Source: Nitrococcus sp.
GTDB lineage: Bacteria; Pseudomonadota; Gammaproteobacteria; Nitrococcales; Nitrococcaceae
Reading direction: 5' to 3'
DNA: 38,421 nt
Assembly (NCBI GenBank): GCA_030452265.1
Contig: JAKDMQ010000006.1
Location: 1-38,421 of the forward strand
Shown here: positions 22,538-32,747 of the stretch, one piece after another
How the letters are laid out: each line of letters begins with the position of its first letter
Position numbering within the stretch: the stretch's first letter is position 1
Translations under genes and position numbers: made by a program
The notes under the pieces: generated by a model
Seen by the model: the letters and a program-made list of their open reading frames with translations, nothing else
What the model was told of the DNA's origin: nothing
Databases searched by the model: none

Positions 22538-25500
22538 ATGGGCTGGATTCAGGATCTAATCAACCCCAAGACTCGCCGGTGGGAGGAGTTTTATCGCAAC
22601 CGCTGGCAGCACGATAACGTCTTCCGCAGCACGCACGGCGTGAATTGCACGGGCGGCTGTTCATGGGCGATCTACGTCAAGGACGGCATCATCACCTGGG
22701 AGATGCAGCAGACCGACTACCCCTTGCTCGGGCGCGGTGAAGGCGGCCATGGTATACCGCCCTACGAGCCGCGCGGCTGTCAGCGCGGCATTTCGGCATC
22801 GTGGTATGTCTATAGCCCGATTCGTGTCAAGTATCCCTACTGCAAGGGCGTGATGCTCGATTTCTGGCGCGAGGCGCGCTCTCGCCACAACAACCCTATC
22901 GAGGCGTGGGGCTCGATGGTCTCCGATGAGAACAAGCGCACGCGCTGGCAGAAGGCCCGCGGCAAGGGCGGGTTTCGGCGCACGACCTGGGATGAGCTGC
23001 TCGAGCTCATCGCCTCCGCTTGTCTCTACACCGTGCAAAAGTATGGGCCCGACCGGGTGATGGGCTTCGCCCCGATTCCGGCGTTTTCGATGGTCTCGTT
23101 TGCGGGCGGCCAGCGCTTCTTGCACCTTCTCGGCGGTTCGACGATCAGCTTCTATGACTGGTACGCGGACCTGCCCACCGCCTTCCCTGAGATCTGGGGC
23201 GATCAGACCGATGTCTGCGAGAGTGCCGATTGGTACAACAGCAAGTTCATCGTCTCGATGGCGGCCAACCTCAATATGACCCGCACGGCGGATGTGCATT
23301 TTATTTCCGAGGCGCGTCATGAGGGCGCGAAGTTTGTGGTGCTCTCGCCGGACTTCAGCCAGGTCAGCAAATACGCCGACTGGTGGATTCCGGTCAAGCG
23401 GGGTCAGGATCTGGCATTTTGGATGGGCGTGGGTCATGTCATTTACACCGAGTTCCATATCAAGCGCCAGGTGCCCTACTTCGTTGACTACCTCCAGCGG
23501 TATACGGACATGCCCTTCCTGGTCAAGCTGGAGAAGGACGGTGACAGCTACCGCTGCGGGCGCTATCTGACGAGCGAGGAGGTCAAGAAGTACAAAAAGC
23601 AGGAGAACGCCGCTTGGAAGATGCTGGTGCTCGACCGTAAGAGCGGCGAGACTCGCTGCCCGAAGGGTCAGATCGGCCACCGCCACCAAAAGCAGCACGG
23701 CCAGTGGAACCTCAAGATGGAGGATGGCCTCGATGACAGCCCCATCGACCCCGTGATGAGCTTCATCGACCAGAGCGATGAAACCCCGCTGGTGCAGTAT
23801 TACGAGTACGCCACGGAGGTCATGTACAAGCGCGGCGTGCCGGCGAAAAAGCTCGAGACCAGCGATGGCCGTAGCGTACTGGTCGCCACGGTCTATGACC
23901 TTAATATGGCGCAGTACGCGGTGGACCGGGGATTGCCCGGCGATTATCCGAAGGACTACGACGACCCCGCGCCTTATACGCCGGCCTGGCAGGAGCAGTA
24001 CAGCGGCGTCGGCCGCCAGACGGTCATCCGCTTCGCCCGTGAGTTCGCCGGCACCGCCGAAAAGACCAAGGGGCGGTGCATGGTCATCTCAGGCGCCAGC
24101 GCCAACCACTGGTACCACAACAACTTCTATTATCGGGCGGACATTAACTGCCTGATCGCCTGCGGCTGCTGCGGACGCAACGGTGGCGGCCATAACCACT
24201 ACGTGGGCCAGGAGAAGCTCGCGCCGGTGGCCTCATGGGCGGCCATAATGAGCGGCGCGGACTGGGGTATCAAACCGCGTCTCACTCAGTCGGCGTGTTG
24301 GCATTACCCGAATAGCGACAGTTGGCGCTACGATGATTTGTTCGAGAAGTACTCGAACCTGCCGCCGCATTCCAAGTTCATGAAGGGCCAGCACTCGATC
24401 GACCTGATCGCAAAGGCCGTGCGCTTGGGCTGGATGTCGTATTACCCGCAGTTCAACCGCAGCCCGATCGAGCTCTGTCGTGAGGCAGAGGAGGCCGGGG
24501 CCAAGAACGACAAGGGTATCGTGGATTATGTGGTGCAGGGTCTGAAGAAGAAGACTCTTCAGTTTGCCATCGACGATGTGGATGCCCCGGAGAACTGGCC
24601 GCGGGTGTGGATCATCTGGCGGGGCAATGCCATGCAGTCGAGCGCGAAGGGGGCGGAGTTCTTCCTGCGCCATTATCTCGGCACGCATGACAACGCGGTC
24701 GCCGAGGAGCGAGCCAAGCCCCACGTCAAGCACGTGAAATGGCGGGAGCCCGCGCCGCGCGGCAAGATGGATTTGGTGCTCGACATCAACTTCCGCATGG
24801 ACACCACGGCGCTGTACTCCGATATCGTGCTGCCGACGGCGTTCTGGTATGAGAAGAATGATATCAATACCACCGACCTGCACTCCTTCATCCACCCGCT
24901 GGGTCAGGCGGTGCCACCGGTCTGGGAGTCCAAGACCGACTGGGATATCTTCAAGCTGTTCGCCAAGGAGGTTAGCAAGCTCGCACCGCAGGCGTTCTCG
25001 GGGCCAGTGAAGGATCTCTGGCATGGGCCGCTGGCACACGACACAGTCGATGGGATGGCCCAGCGAGAGGTGCGCGATTGGATGTATGGGGAGGGCGAGC
25101 CCATTCCCGGCAAGACCATGCCGCATTTAGCCGTGCTCGAGCGGGATTACACGCAGCTCTACGACAAGTACATCTCCCTCGGCCCCGCGATCCGGGAGAA
25201 GGGGATTACCGGTAACGGCTGCAACTTCCCGATCACCAAGCAGTACGATTATATGTGCGAGCAGCCGCTCGGTGCCTCGCCTGATCCGCGGCACAAGCGG
25301 GCGATCGAGTGGGGCGGTAAACGCTATCCCAGCCTCGAGGATCCGATCGATGGCTGCAACGCGATCATGTACCTAGCCCCGGAGACCAACGGTGAGGTCT
25401 GCTATCAAGCCTTCGAGGCCGAGCAGCACCACACGGGTGTCCCGCTGACCGACCTGGCCGAGCCGTACCGAAGCGTGGAGATGAACTTCTACGACATCAC

Positions 25501-26203
25501 CCGGCAGCCGCGGCGTGTGCTGACCAGCCCCTGCTGGAGCGGCAATATCATCGAGGGGCGAGCCTACTCGGCGTGGTGTCTGCAGATTGAGCGGTTGGTT
25601 CCGTTCCGCACGCTTACGGGCCGCCAGCACATCTACCTCGATGCTCCCTGGTATCTCGATTGGGGCGCGCATCTGTGCACCTATCGGCCGAAGCTGGACT
25701 ATCGCAATACCGATGATCTCAGTGTCAGCCCGATCGATGACAAGACGTTGATCCTAAACTACATCACGCCGCACGGTAAGTGGAACATTCACTCCACTTA
25801 CAAGGACAATCACCGTATGTTGACCTTGTCCCGCGGTATGGATCCGGTTTGGATCAATGACAAGGACGCCGAAAGCGTCGGCTTGAAAGACAATGACTGG
25901 GTTGAGGTCTATAATGACAACGGCGTGATTGTGACGCGGACGAATGTGAGCCGACGGGTACAATCGGGTATGTGCCTTTACTACCACGCTGTGGAACGGA
26001 CCATCTACATACCTAAGTCGCAGATCCGCGGCGGCCGGCGTGCGGGTGGTCACAACAGCGTGACGCGTACCCGCATAAACCCGCTGTTTATCGCCGGAGG
26101 GTATGGCCAGTTCACGTATCTGTGGAACTACTGGGGCCCGACCGGAGTATTGACGCGGGATACGCACGTCGCGATTCGCAAGCTCGAGAAGCTTGAATGG
26201 TAG
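22538..26203 (+). CDS. narG/nxrA: Molybdopterin oxidoreductase alpha subunit: respiratory nitrate reductase NarG or cytoplasmic nitrite oxidoreductase NxrA
   Basis: 1221 aa; N-terminal FS0 motif HGVNCTGGC...RGC, 'YDWYADLP' containing the predicted Mo-ligand Asp, '[13 protein letters not shown]'-type NarG region; no N-terminal Tat signal. Confidence 0.95.
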   Translation: MGWIQDLINPKTRRWEEFYRNRWQHDNVFRSTHGVNCTGGCSWAIYVKDGIITWEMQQTDYPLLGRGEGGHGIPPYEPRGCQRGISASWYVYSPIRVKYPYCKGVMLDFWREARSRHNNPIEAWGSMVSDENKRTRWQKARGKGGFRRTTWDELLELIASACLYTVQKYGPDRVMGFAPIPAFSMVSFAGGQRFLHLLGGSTISFYDWYADLPTAFPEIWGDQTDVCESADWYNSKFIVSMAANLNMTRTADVHFISEARHEGAKFVVLSPDFSQVSKYADWWIPVKRGQDLAFWMGVGHVIYTEFHIKRQVPYFVDYLQRYTDMPFLVKLEKDGDSYRCGRYLTSEEVKKYKKQENAAWKMLVLDRKSGETRCPKGQIGHRHQKQHGQWNLKMEDGLDDSPIDPVMSFIDQSDETPLVQYYEYATEVMYKRGVPAKKLETSDGRSVLVATVYDLNMAQYAVDRGLPGDYPKDYDDPAPYTPAWQEQYSGVGRQTVIRFAREFAGTAEKTKGRCMVISGASANHWYHNNFYYRADINCLIACGCCGRNGGGHNHYVGQEKLAPVASWAAIMSGADWGIKPRLTQSACWHYPNSDSWRYDDLFEKYSNLPPHSKFMKGQHSIDLIAKAVRLGWMSYYPQFNRSPIELCREAEEAGAKNDKGIVDYVVQGLKKKTLQFAIDDVDAPENWPRVWIIWRGNAMQSSAKGAEFFLRHYLGTHDNAVAEERAKPHVKHVKWREPAPRGKMDLVLDINFRMDTTALYSDIVLPTAFWYEKNDINTTDLHSFIHPLGQAVPPVWESKTDWDIFKLFAKEVSKLAPQAFSGPVKDLWHGPLAHDTVDGMAQREVRDWMYGEGEPIPGKTMPHLAVLERDYTQLYDKYISLGPAIREKGITGNGCNFPITKQYDYMCEQPLGASPDPRHKRAIEWGGKRYPSLEDPIDGCNAIMYLAPETNGEVCYQAFEAEQHHTGVPLTDLAEPYRSVEMNFYDITRQPRRVLTSPCWSGNIIEGRAYSAWCLQIERLVPFRTLTGRQHIYLDAPWYLDWGAHLCTYRPKLDYRNTDDLSVSPIDDKTLILNYITPHGKWNIHSTYKDNHRMLTLSRGMDPVWINDKDAESVGLKDNDWVEVYNDNGVIVTRTNVSRRVQSGMCLYYHAVERTIYIPKSQIRGGRRAGGHNSVTRTRINPLFIAGGYGQFTYLWNYWGPTGVLTRDTHVAIRKLEKLEW

Positions 26204-26231
26204 GGCAAATGAGAGCTTGAGGTGTAGGAAA

Positions 26232-26256
26232 GCGGCCGCGCGCAGCGCGCGGCCGC
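26232..26256 (+). other. Strong intercistronic stem-loop between narG/nxrA and narH/nxrB
   Basis: GCGGCCGCGCG-CAG-CGCGCGGCCGC, perfect 11-bp arms, 3-nt loop. Confidence 0.8.
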
Positions 26257-26286
26257 GACGATTTACGATCTCCTAGGAGGTAAAAG

Positions 26287-27825
26287 ATGGATATTCGAGC
26301 GCAAGTCTCCATGGTGTTCCATCTGGACAAGTGCATTGGCTGTCACACCTGCAGCATTGCCTGCAAGAACATCTGGACGGACCGCCAAGGCACCGAGTAC
26401 ATGTGGTGGAACAATGTTGAAACCAAGCCTGGTACCGGTTATCCGACGCAATGGGAGGACCAGGAGAAGTACAAGGGTGGTTGGGAGCGTGATTCTCGCG
26501 GGCGGCTGAAGCTGAAGCTGCAGGGCCGTGCGGGCGCTCTGACCAATATTTTCTACAATCCAAGCCTCCCGACCTTGGATGACTACTACGAGCCGTGGAC
26601 TTACGATTACAAGAACCTGTTCGATGCCCCGGAGGGCGACGACCAGCCGACGGCGCGGGCTGTCTCCCTGGTGACAGGCGATTTCATGGACACCCTCGAG
26701 GCCGGCCCGAACTGGGACGACGATCTGGGTGGATCGGAGGTCTACGCGGCTAATGACCCTAACATCCTGAAGAGTTTGAGCGACTCCGAGCAGCAGGCGG
26801 TGAAGTCCCTCGAGCAGACGGTCTTCTTCTATCTACCGAGGATCTGCAATCACTGTCTCAACCCAGGCTGTGTGGCCGCGTGTCCGACCGGGGCCATCTA
26901 CAAGCGTGGCGAGGACGGCATCGTTCTGATCAGCCAGAATCGCTGCCGTGCCTGGCGGATGTGCGTGTCGGGCTGCCCCTACAAGAAGACTTACTTCAAC
27001 TGGTCGACGGGTAAGTCCGAGAAGTGCATCCTGTGCTACCCGCGTCTCGAGAGCGGACAGCCTCCGGCCTGCTTCCATTCCTGCGTCGGGCGCATCCGCT
27101 ACATCGGCATGGTGCTCTACGATGCCGATGGTATCGAGCAGGCGGCGCGCTCACCCGATAGCGGTTTGGTAGATGCGCAGCGGGCGCTCATCATGGATCC
27201 GTTCGATCCTGAAGTTATCGCCGGCGCCAAGCGTAACGGTGTTGGTGACAGCGTGGTTGCGGCGGCGCAGCAGTCACCGGTCTACAAGTTCGTGAAGGTC
27301 TGGGGTCTGGCCTTGCCGTTGCACCCGGAGTTTCGGACCTTGCCCATGCTCTTTTACGTGCCGCCGGTGTTGCCCGTGATTGCGTCGATTCGCGATGGGC
27401 AGTACGAGACGACGGCCGGTATGGAGTCGGCGCCGGCGGATGAGACCGGGCCCGACCTCAATACCGTAGAGAAGGCGCGGCTTCCGATGGCGTACATGGC
27501 GAGCCTATTTACAGCGGGCGATTTGGACGAGATCAAGTTGGTCTACCGCAAGCTGATCGCGGTTCGCATGTACATGCGTCAGGAGCAAGTGGGCGATCAG
27601 AAGGAAGAGGAAGTGCAGGAGGCGATGCGGCTCGCGAAGTTTACCGGGGAGGATTGCTTGCGGGTCTTCGAGCTGACCTCATTGCCCACATTCGAGGAGC
27701 GCTTCGTGGTCCCGCCGATGGAGCGGGAGCGTGCTATGGATGGTGAATTGCCGCCGCTTGATCCATACAGCCGCAAAGCGGCCGGTGGGTTCGGCTTCAG
27801 GGATGCCCCGGCGCGGAGGTTCTGA
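26287..27825 (+). CDS. narH/nxrB: Iron-sulfur beta subunit, NarH or NxrB
   Basis: MDIRAQVSMVFHLDKCIGCHTCSIACKNIWTDRQGTEYMWWNNVETKPGTGYP; four ferredoxin-type Cys clusters including CRAWRMC (Trp-for-Cys, [3Fe-4S] site). Confidence 0.96.
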   Translation: MDIRAQVSMVFHLDKCIGCHTCSIACKNIWTDRQGTEYMWWNNVETKPGTGYPTQWEDQEKYKGGWERDSRGRLKLKLQGRAGALTNIFYNPSLPTLDDYYEPWTYDYKNLFDAPEGDDQPTARAVSLVTGDFMDTLEAGPNWDDDLGGSEVYAANDPNILKSLSDSEQQAVKSLEQTVFFYLPRICNHCLNPGCVAACPTGAIYKRGEDGIVLISQNRCRAWRMCVSGCPYKKTYFNWSTGKSEKCILCYPRLESGQPPACFHSCVGRIRYIGMVLYDADGIEQAARSPDSGLVDAQRALIMDPFDPEVIAGAKRNGVGDSVVAAAQQSPVYKFVKVWGLALPLHPEFRTLPMLFYVPPVLPVIASIRDGQYETTAGMESAPADETGPDLNTVEKARLPMAYMASLFTAGDLDEIKLVYRKLIAVRMYMRQEQVGDQKEEEVQEAMRLAKFTGEDCLRVFELTSLPTFEERFVVPPMERERAMDGELPPLDPYSRKAAGGFGFRDAPARRF

Positions 27826-27826
27826 C

Positions 27827-28624
27827 GTGCCGCGGATGAGCAATCTGGTAATGGTGGTGCCGAAGCGCGTGTTTATGCTCTTCGGCACCATACTGGACTA
27901 CCCGACCCGGGATCTGAGCGCACATATCGCAGAGTGTGCGGAGGTTATCGGCGACCGAGCTCCTGCATCGGTCGCCGATCTCGAATCGTTCCGCGAGGAG
28001 GTCGAAGGCGCCCCTTTGGGTTATCTCGAAGAGGTGCATACGGCCTTTTTCGATCTCAATCCTGTGTGTAGGCCTTATGTGGGCTATCACCTTTTTGGTG
28101 AAACCTACCGCCGTAGTATGTTCATGATCCGGCTCAAAGAGATCTACGCGCAAAACGGGTTCGAGTTCCCTAAAAATGACCTGCCTGACCGATTGTCCGT
28201 TTTTTTAAGCTTTCTAGGGACCAACGACGACAATGTGCTCGGGCGTGAGCTCATCGATGAGGCCTTGGCACCAACCATGGCCAAGATGACGGGCATGGAA
28301 GTTCCGGTAAGCCGTGTAGCGTCGGGTCGTGGCCGAGCGCGGTCAGCCAAAAAGGAGAAGGAAGAGGTCGGACCCGTTCCGGGTGGGGCAGAGGCTGGGG
28401 GCCCCGAGCGCCCAGGAACGGGCGGCGGGTCGGAGGAGTTGCAGGGCCATAGCCACGGAGGCGAGGTGGACGATGGTGTTCTGCTCGATGCTGTTCATGA
28501 ATCGGCGGGTGTAGCGAGCGGCGCCAGTTGTTTGTACGTAAAGCCATTACGGTCCCTCGCGCGGATTATCCCAGCGCTGTGGGAGCCCGGGCGGCAGGCG
28601 GCCGCTGGCCGCGGTGAGCTATAG
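27827..28624 (+). CDS. narJ: Nitrate reductase molybdenum cofactor assembly chaperone NarJ-like, with atypical low-complexity C-terminal tail
   Basis: 'FMLFGTILDYPTRDL', 'GYLEEVHTAFFDLNPVCRPYVGYHLFGETYRRSMFMIRLKEIYAQNGFEFPKNDLPDRLSVFLSFLG'. GTG at 27827 (or ATG 27836) preferred over the upstream ATG at 27731, which overlaps narH. Confidence 0.88.
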   Translation: MPRMSNLVMVVPKRVFMLFGTILDYPTRDLSAHIAECAEVIGDRAPASVADLESFREEVEGAPLGYLEEVHTAFFDLNPVCRPYVGYHLFGETYRRSMFMIRLKEIYAQNGFEFPKNDLPDRLSVFLSFLGTNDDNVLGRELIDEALAPTMAKMTGMEVPVSRVASGRGRARSAKKEKEEVGPVPGGAEAGGPERPGTGGGSEELQGHSHGGEVDDGVLLDAVHESAGVASGASCLYVKPLRSLARIIPALWEPGRQAAAGRGEL

Positions 28625-28635
28625 AGGAGCAAGCC

Positions 28636-29358
28636 ATGTCGGATGTGATATTAGTGGGGATTCCCTACGTCGCGGTAGCGCTCGCCATTTTGGTGGGGGT
28701 TTACCGGTTCAAAACGGATACATTTTCGCATTCTAGCTTTTCGTCGCAGTTGCTGGAGAACCAAAAGCTATTTTGGGGATCTGCGTTGTGGCATTACTCG
28801 ATCGTGCTGATATTGTTGGCACACTTTATCGCGTTTTTGATCCCGCCGTTGTGGGGCGCGATCTATGGTGGCGCGGAGGTGGCGTTCGAGGCGTTTGGAT
28901 TGATACTTTCCCTCGTGGGTTTCCTCGCGCTAGGCTGGCTGATGATGCGTCGTTTTAGCTCGCGGCGGATCTTCGTGGTCACGAGCCGTATGGACTGGGT
29001 GGTAATCAGTCTTTTGTTGTTGCAGATGGCGTTGGGCTTCTTGGTCGCGTTGTCCTACCGTTGGGGCGGTCAGTGGTTTGTTTCCAGCACCGCGCCATGG
29101 CTCTGGTCAATGGCGACCTTGAACCCGCAGCCAGAGTATGTCAGCGCGCTGCCGTTTTTGGTGCAGTTCCATTTCTTGGCGGGATTTGTGCTGATTGCGC
29201 TGTACCCGTTTTCTCGTTTGGTGCATTTGGTGTTTTTCCCCATCCATTATATGTGGCGGCCTTATCAGCGCGTTATTTGGAACCGGGCGCCGCGCCCAGG
29301 CCTTGGGTCGACCCGGTCGGTGCCTGAGGACATCAGGCTGCGTAGGTTGAGTTCCTAA
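28636..29358 (+). CDS. narI: Nitrate reductase gamma subunit (cytochrome b), NarI-like
   Basis: Five hydrophobic segments; paired His ligands 'WHYSIVLILLAHF' and 'QFHFLAGFVLIALYPFSRLVHLVF'. Confidence 0.94.
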   Translation: MSDVILVGIPYVAVALAILVGVYRFKTDTFSHSSFSSQLLENQKLFWGSALWHYSIVLILLAHFIAFLIPPLWGAIYGGAEVAFEAFGLILSLVGFLALGWLMMRRFSSRRIFVVTSRMDWVVISLLLLQMALGFLVALSYRWGGQWFVSSTAPWLWSMATLNPQPEYVSALPFLVQFHFLAGFVLIALYPFSRLVHLVFFPIHYMWRPYQRVIWNRAPRPGLGSTRSVPEDIRLRRLSS

Positions 29359-29403
29359 AGTTCGGAACGGGCCCGTTCGCATAGCATTGTAAGCTGGCCA
29401 AAC

Positions 29404-29465
29404 CGCCCGCCGCCCGAGCGTTTAAGCAAATTCACCGGATTTGCTGGTGCTTTGGGTGGCGGGCG
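29404..29465 (+). other. Nested inverted repeats 3' of narI (terminator or structured RNA)
   Basis: Outer arms CGCCCGCCGCCC (29404-29415) / GGGTGGCGGGCG (29454-29465) pair with one G-U; inner perfect arms AGCAAAT (29425-29431) / ATTTGCT (29439-29445). Confidence 0.65.
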
Positions 29466-29742
29466 TTTCCGTTGCACGGGCGAAACAGGTCCGAGTCGCC
29501 CGGGTGTCGCATTTTCCCCATCGCGCAACGAACTCAATCAGGAATCGTTTCATGAAAAGAGCAGACGGTGGCGACTGCGTGCGCAGGGGCAAATGCAGTT
29601 GCTGTATGGTTACAGTGCGATTTGGCCGTCCGGACCCGTTAATCGGGTGATTCACGGGGCGGCCTGTGGAGCAGGTGGGTTGCTTCTGGATTTGCGGAGC
29701 AACTCTTCGTCATAGACGGTGTTATTCTCGAGGAGGTGAAAG

Positions 29743-30330
29743 GTGGCCTATATTGCACTGTCAACCCGGTGTGTTTGGATATCGCCTGAAGAAGGCCCGC
29801 GAATGGTTGAGATTGCGTGTGTGGAGATGCGCGATGGGGTGGCGACGGGAGAGAGCTTGCATCGCTACGTAAATCCCGGGGTGGGCGTCAGTGATGAGAT
29901 TCTGGGGGATGTGGGAATAAGCTCCGCTGAGCTCGCTGACAAGCCTCCATTCGCGGAATTGGGCCCATACGTGTGTGACTTTCTGCGCGGGCGGGCGGTG
30001 ATTGCCTATGATTTAGATCAGGTGTCGGTGCTGGAAAGAGAGTTCACGGCGCTGGTTGCGCGTTTGTTGCCGCCTTGGAAGAGCGGGAACTGGGATCTAG
30101 ACGCACAATGTAGCCTGCAGTCTCTGTCCATGTTGGCGAGATTGATCGAGGTGCCGGGTGAGGAGCTCGGGGAGATATGTGCGCATTATAATATTGAGCC
30201 ACCTCGGTCACCGGGGGCGCTGGATGAGGCAATGTGCGTTGGAGCCGTATATCCGGTTATGGAACCGGATATTCTGGCGTGGGAGCGGGAGTACGGTGAG
30301 GGGCTCATCACGACGAGTCTGGATGAGTAA
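29743..30330 (+). CDS. DnaQ-like (DEDD 3'-5' exonuclease fold) protein with apparently degenerate catalytic residues
   Basis: GTG start with upstream GAGGAGGTG RBS. 'GPRMVEIACVEMRDGVATGESLHRYVNP' and 'DKPPFAELGPYVCDFLRGRAVIAYDLDQVSVLEREFTAL' align by eye with DNA pol III epsilon; ExoI/II/III residues not conserved. Confidence 0.8.
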   Translation: MAYIALSTRCVWISPEEGPRMVEIACVEMRDGVATGESLHRYVNPGVGVSDEILGDVGISSAELADKPPFAELGPYVCDFLRGRAVIAYDLDQVSVLEREFTALVARLLPPWKSGNWDLDAQCSLQSLSMLARLIEVPGEELGEICAHYNIEPPRSPGALDEAMCVGAVYPVMEPDILAWEREYGEGLITTSLDE

Positions 30331-30559
30331 GGCAGGCGGGTTAGGGTGATTTTGGTTTCACGATAAGAGCCTCTCACGCCGCCTATGGGCGGTGCGGTGT
30401 CGCTAGGAAAACGAGCGGCTGTTTGATGAGGTTTTGGCGCGAGCCGAGCCCTCGCCGCGAATGGCCTACGCTCGTGATCGTCGCCGCCAAGGCCGCTCGT
30501 GGCGGCAGTCGAGTTTAGGTGCTCTCCTTAGACGAGCTCTACTTCTCCTTGCCGGGGGC

Positions 30560-32497
30560 TCAGCGGTGGGCCCGGTCCACGACCAAGTGTTCCACCACCG
30601 ATGGGTCCGCCAGGGTGCTGGTATCGCCGAGATTGTCGACCTCGTTCATGGCGATCTTGCGCAGGATACGGCGCATGATCTTCCCCGAGCGAGTTTTGGG
30701 CAACGCCCCGGCCCACTGGATGACGTCGGGTTTTGCAATTGGGCCTATCTCCTTGCGTACCAGATCGATGAGTTCCCGGCGCAGTGGATCGGAAGGAGTG
30801 TTGTTCTTTACCAGGGTCACGTAGGCATAGACGCCTTGGCCCTTTATCGCGTGAGGGAAGCCCACCACGGCAGCCTCGGCGACAGCGGGGTGGAGCACCA
30901 GTGCGCTCTCGATTTCCGCGGTACCCATCCGGTGGCCGGATACGTTGAGGACATCATCGACACGGCCGGTGATCCAGTAGTAGCCGTCCTGATCGCGGCG
31001 CGCCCCATCACCCGTGAAGTACTTGCCGGGATATTGGGTGAGATAGGTGTTGAGAAAGCGTTCATGGTCGCCGTAGACGGTACGCATCATGCTGGGCCAG
31101 GGACGGGCTATGCACAGGTTGCCCTCGCCGGCTCCGTTCACTAGGTTACCCGCGGTATCGAGGAGCTGCGGCTCGACGCCGAAGAAGGGCAGGGTCGCGG
31201 ATCCCGGCTTGAGGTCGGTCGCGCCGGGCAAAGGCGAGATCATGATGGTACCTGTCTCGGTTTGCCACCATGTATCCACGATCGGGCAGCGAGTCTCGCC
31301 GACGACGCGATAGTACCACTCCCAGGCTTCAGGATTGATGGGCTCACCGACGGTGCCGAGCAGCCGCAGGCTGCGCCGGCTCGTCTGCTGGACCGGCTCG
31401 TTGCCCTCGCGCATGAGCGCGCGGATCGCCGTAGGCGCGGTATAGAAGATACTCACGCCATGTTTGTCGATGACCTGCCAGAAACGGGAAGCGTCCGGAT
31501 AGGTGGGCACGCCTTCAAAGATCAGAGTGGTCGCGCCATTGGCGAGCGGCCCGTAGACGATGTAGGAGTGCCCCGTTACCCAGCCGACATCGGCGGTACA
31601 CCAATAGACTTCGCGGTCATGGTAGTCGAAGACGTACTTATGCGTCATGGCCGCCTGTAGCAGGTATCCGCCGGTGGTATGGAGCACCCCTTTAGGTTTT
31701 CCGGTCGAGCCGGATGTATAGAGGATGTAGAAAGGATCTTCGGCGTCCATGGGCTCGGCCGGGCAGTCCGCGGAGGCCGCGCTGATTGCGTCGTGGTACC
31801 AGACGTCTCGTGCGTCGATCCAAGTAATATCCCCGCCCGTGCGCCGGACCACAAAGACCGTGGCGACGTTTGGGCATTCCTCGAGGGCGCGCTCGGCGTT
31901 TTCTTTCAGCGGTATGGGACGGCTGCCGCGTAGTCCTTCATCGGCGGTGATGAGGATGCGACAGTCGGAGTCGAGAATGCGATCGCGCAAGGCATGCGGC
32001 GAGAAACCGCCAAACACCGTTGAATGAACCGCGCCGATGCGGCTGCAGGCAAGCATGGTGACGGCGGCCTCCGGGATCATTGGCAGGTAGATGCACACCC
32101 GATCGCCTTTGCGTACGCCACGAGCCTTTAGTGCATTGGCGAATCGACAGACCTCTTCGTGCAGCTCACGGTAACTGATGCGCTTGTCCTGATCGGGCTC
32201 GTCTCCTTCCCAGATGATGGCGGTCTGATCGCCTCGGGTATTGAGGTGTCGATCTAGGCAGTTATAGCTTACGTTGAGCGTGCCCCCTTCGAACCAACGG
32301 ATATCGCCTTTGTCTAGGTCCGAGAAGTGGACGCGATTCCAGGGCTTGAACCAAGTGAGGAACGCCTCCGCTTGCTCAGCCCAGAAACCTTCCGGGTCGG
32401 TGATCGAGCGTTGGTACATCTGTTCGTATTGCTCCCGGTTCAACAGGGCATGCTCGGCGACGGTGGCCGGAACTGGATACAGTTTTGACTCGGGCAT
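30560..32497 (-). CDS. acs: Acetyl-CoA synthetase
   Basis: [31 protein letters not shown]..., '[21 protein letters not shown]', '[13 protein letters not shown]', '[16 protein letters not shown]'. Confidence 0.97.
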   Translation of the reverse strand: MPESKLYPVPATVAEHALLNREQYEQMYQRSITDPEGFWAEQAEAFLTWFKPWNRVHFSDLDKGDIRWFEGGTLNVSYNCLDRHLNTRGDQTAIIWEGDEPDQDKRISYRELHEEVCRFANALKARGVRKGDRVCIYLPMIPEAAVTMLACSRIGAVHSTVFGGFSPHALRDRILDSDCRILITADEGLRGSRPIPLKENAERALEECPNVATVFVVRRTGGDITWIDARDVWYHDAISAASADCPAEPMDAEDPFYILYTSGSTGKPKGVLHTTGGYLLQAAMTHKYVFDYHDREVYWCTADVGWVTGHSYIVYGPLANGATTLIFEGVPTYPDASRFWQVIDKHGVSIFYTAPTAIRALMREGNEPVQQTSRRSLRLLGTVGEPINPEAWEWYYRVVGETRCPIVDTWWQTETGTIMISPLPGATDLKPGSATLPFFGVEPQLLDTAGNLVNGAGEGNLCIARPWPSMMRTVYGDHERFLNTYLTQYPGKYFTGDGARRDQDGYYWITGRVDDVLNVSGHRMGTAEIESALVLHPAVAEAAVVGFPHAIKGQGVYAYVTLVKNNTPSDPLRRELIDLVRKEIGPIAKPDVIQWAGALPKTRSGKIMRRILRKIAMNEVDNLGDTSTLADPSVVEHLVVDRAHR

Positions 32498-32747
32498 GAT
32501 CGGCCTCCTTCGTATTGGCTGCCTGCGCGCTCGCATGCGTGATGGGTCTAAGCGTTTTCTCGTCAACCGATCGCACGCGGTAGCATGAGAGCATCGCTAG
32601 TACGTGGTCCGCTCGGTAATCCTGCTAATCCTAGCTTAGCAGAGGTACACTCAGTTCCTCGGGCGCGCTGAGACATCGATTAGAGCCGACGGAGCTTGGC
32701 GCGCTCGCCTGGGCGCGCGAGGCCGCGCCGATACGCTGGCCAAGGCT

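Noticed and set aside
22661-23698. 345-aa minus-strand ORF antisense to narG/nxrA (also 24233-25126)
   Set aside because: Shadow ORFs of a well-supported gene; no recognisable domain.
29441-29715. Two small overlapping plus-strand ORFs between narI and the DnaQ-like gene
   Set aside because: No RBS or domain support and they overlap nested inverted repeats; better explained as a structured non-coding region.
30434-31144. 236-aa plus-strand ORF opposite acs
   Set aside because: Antisense shadow of acs.
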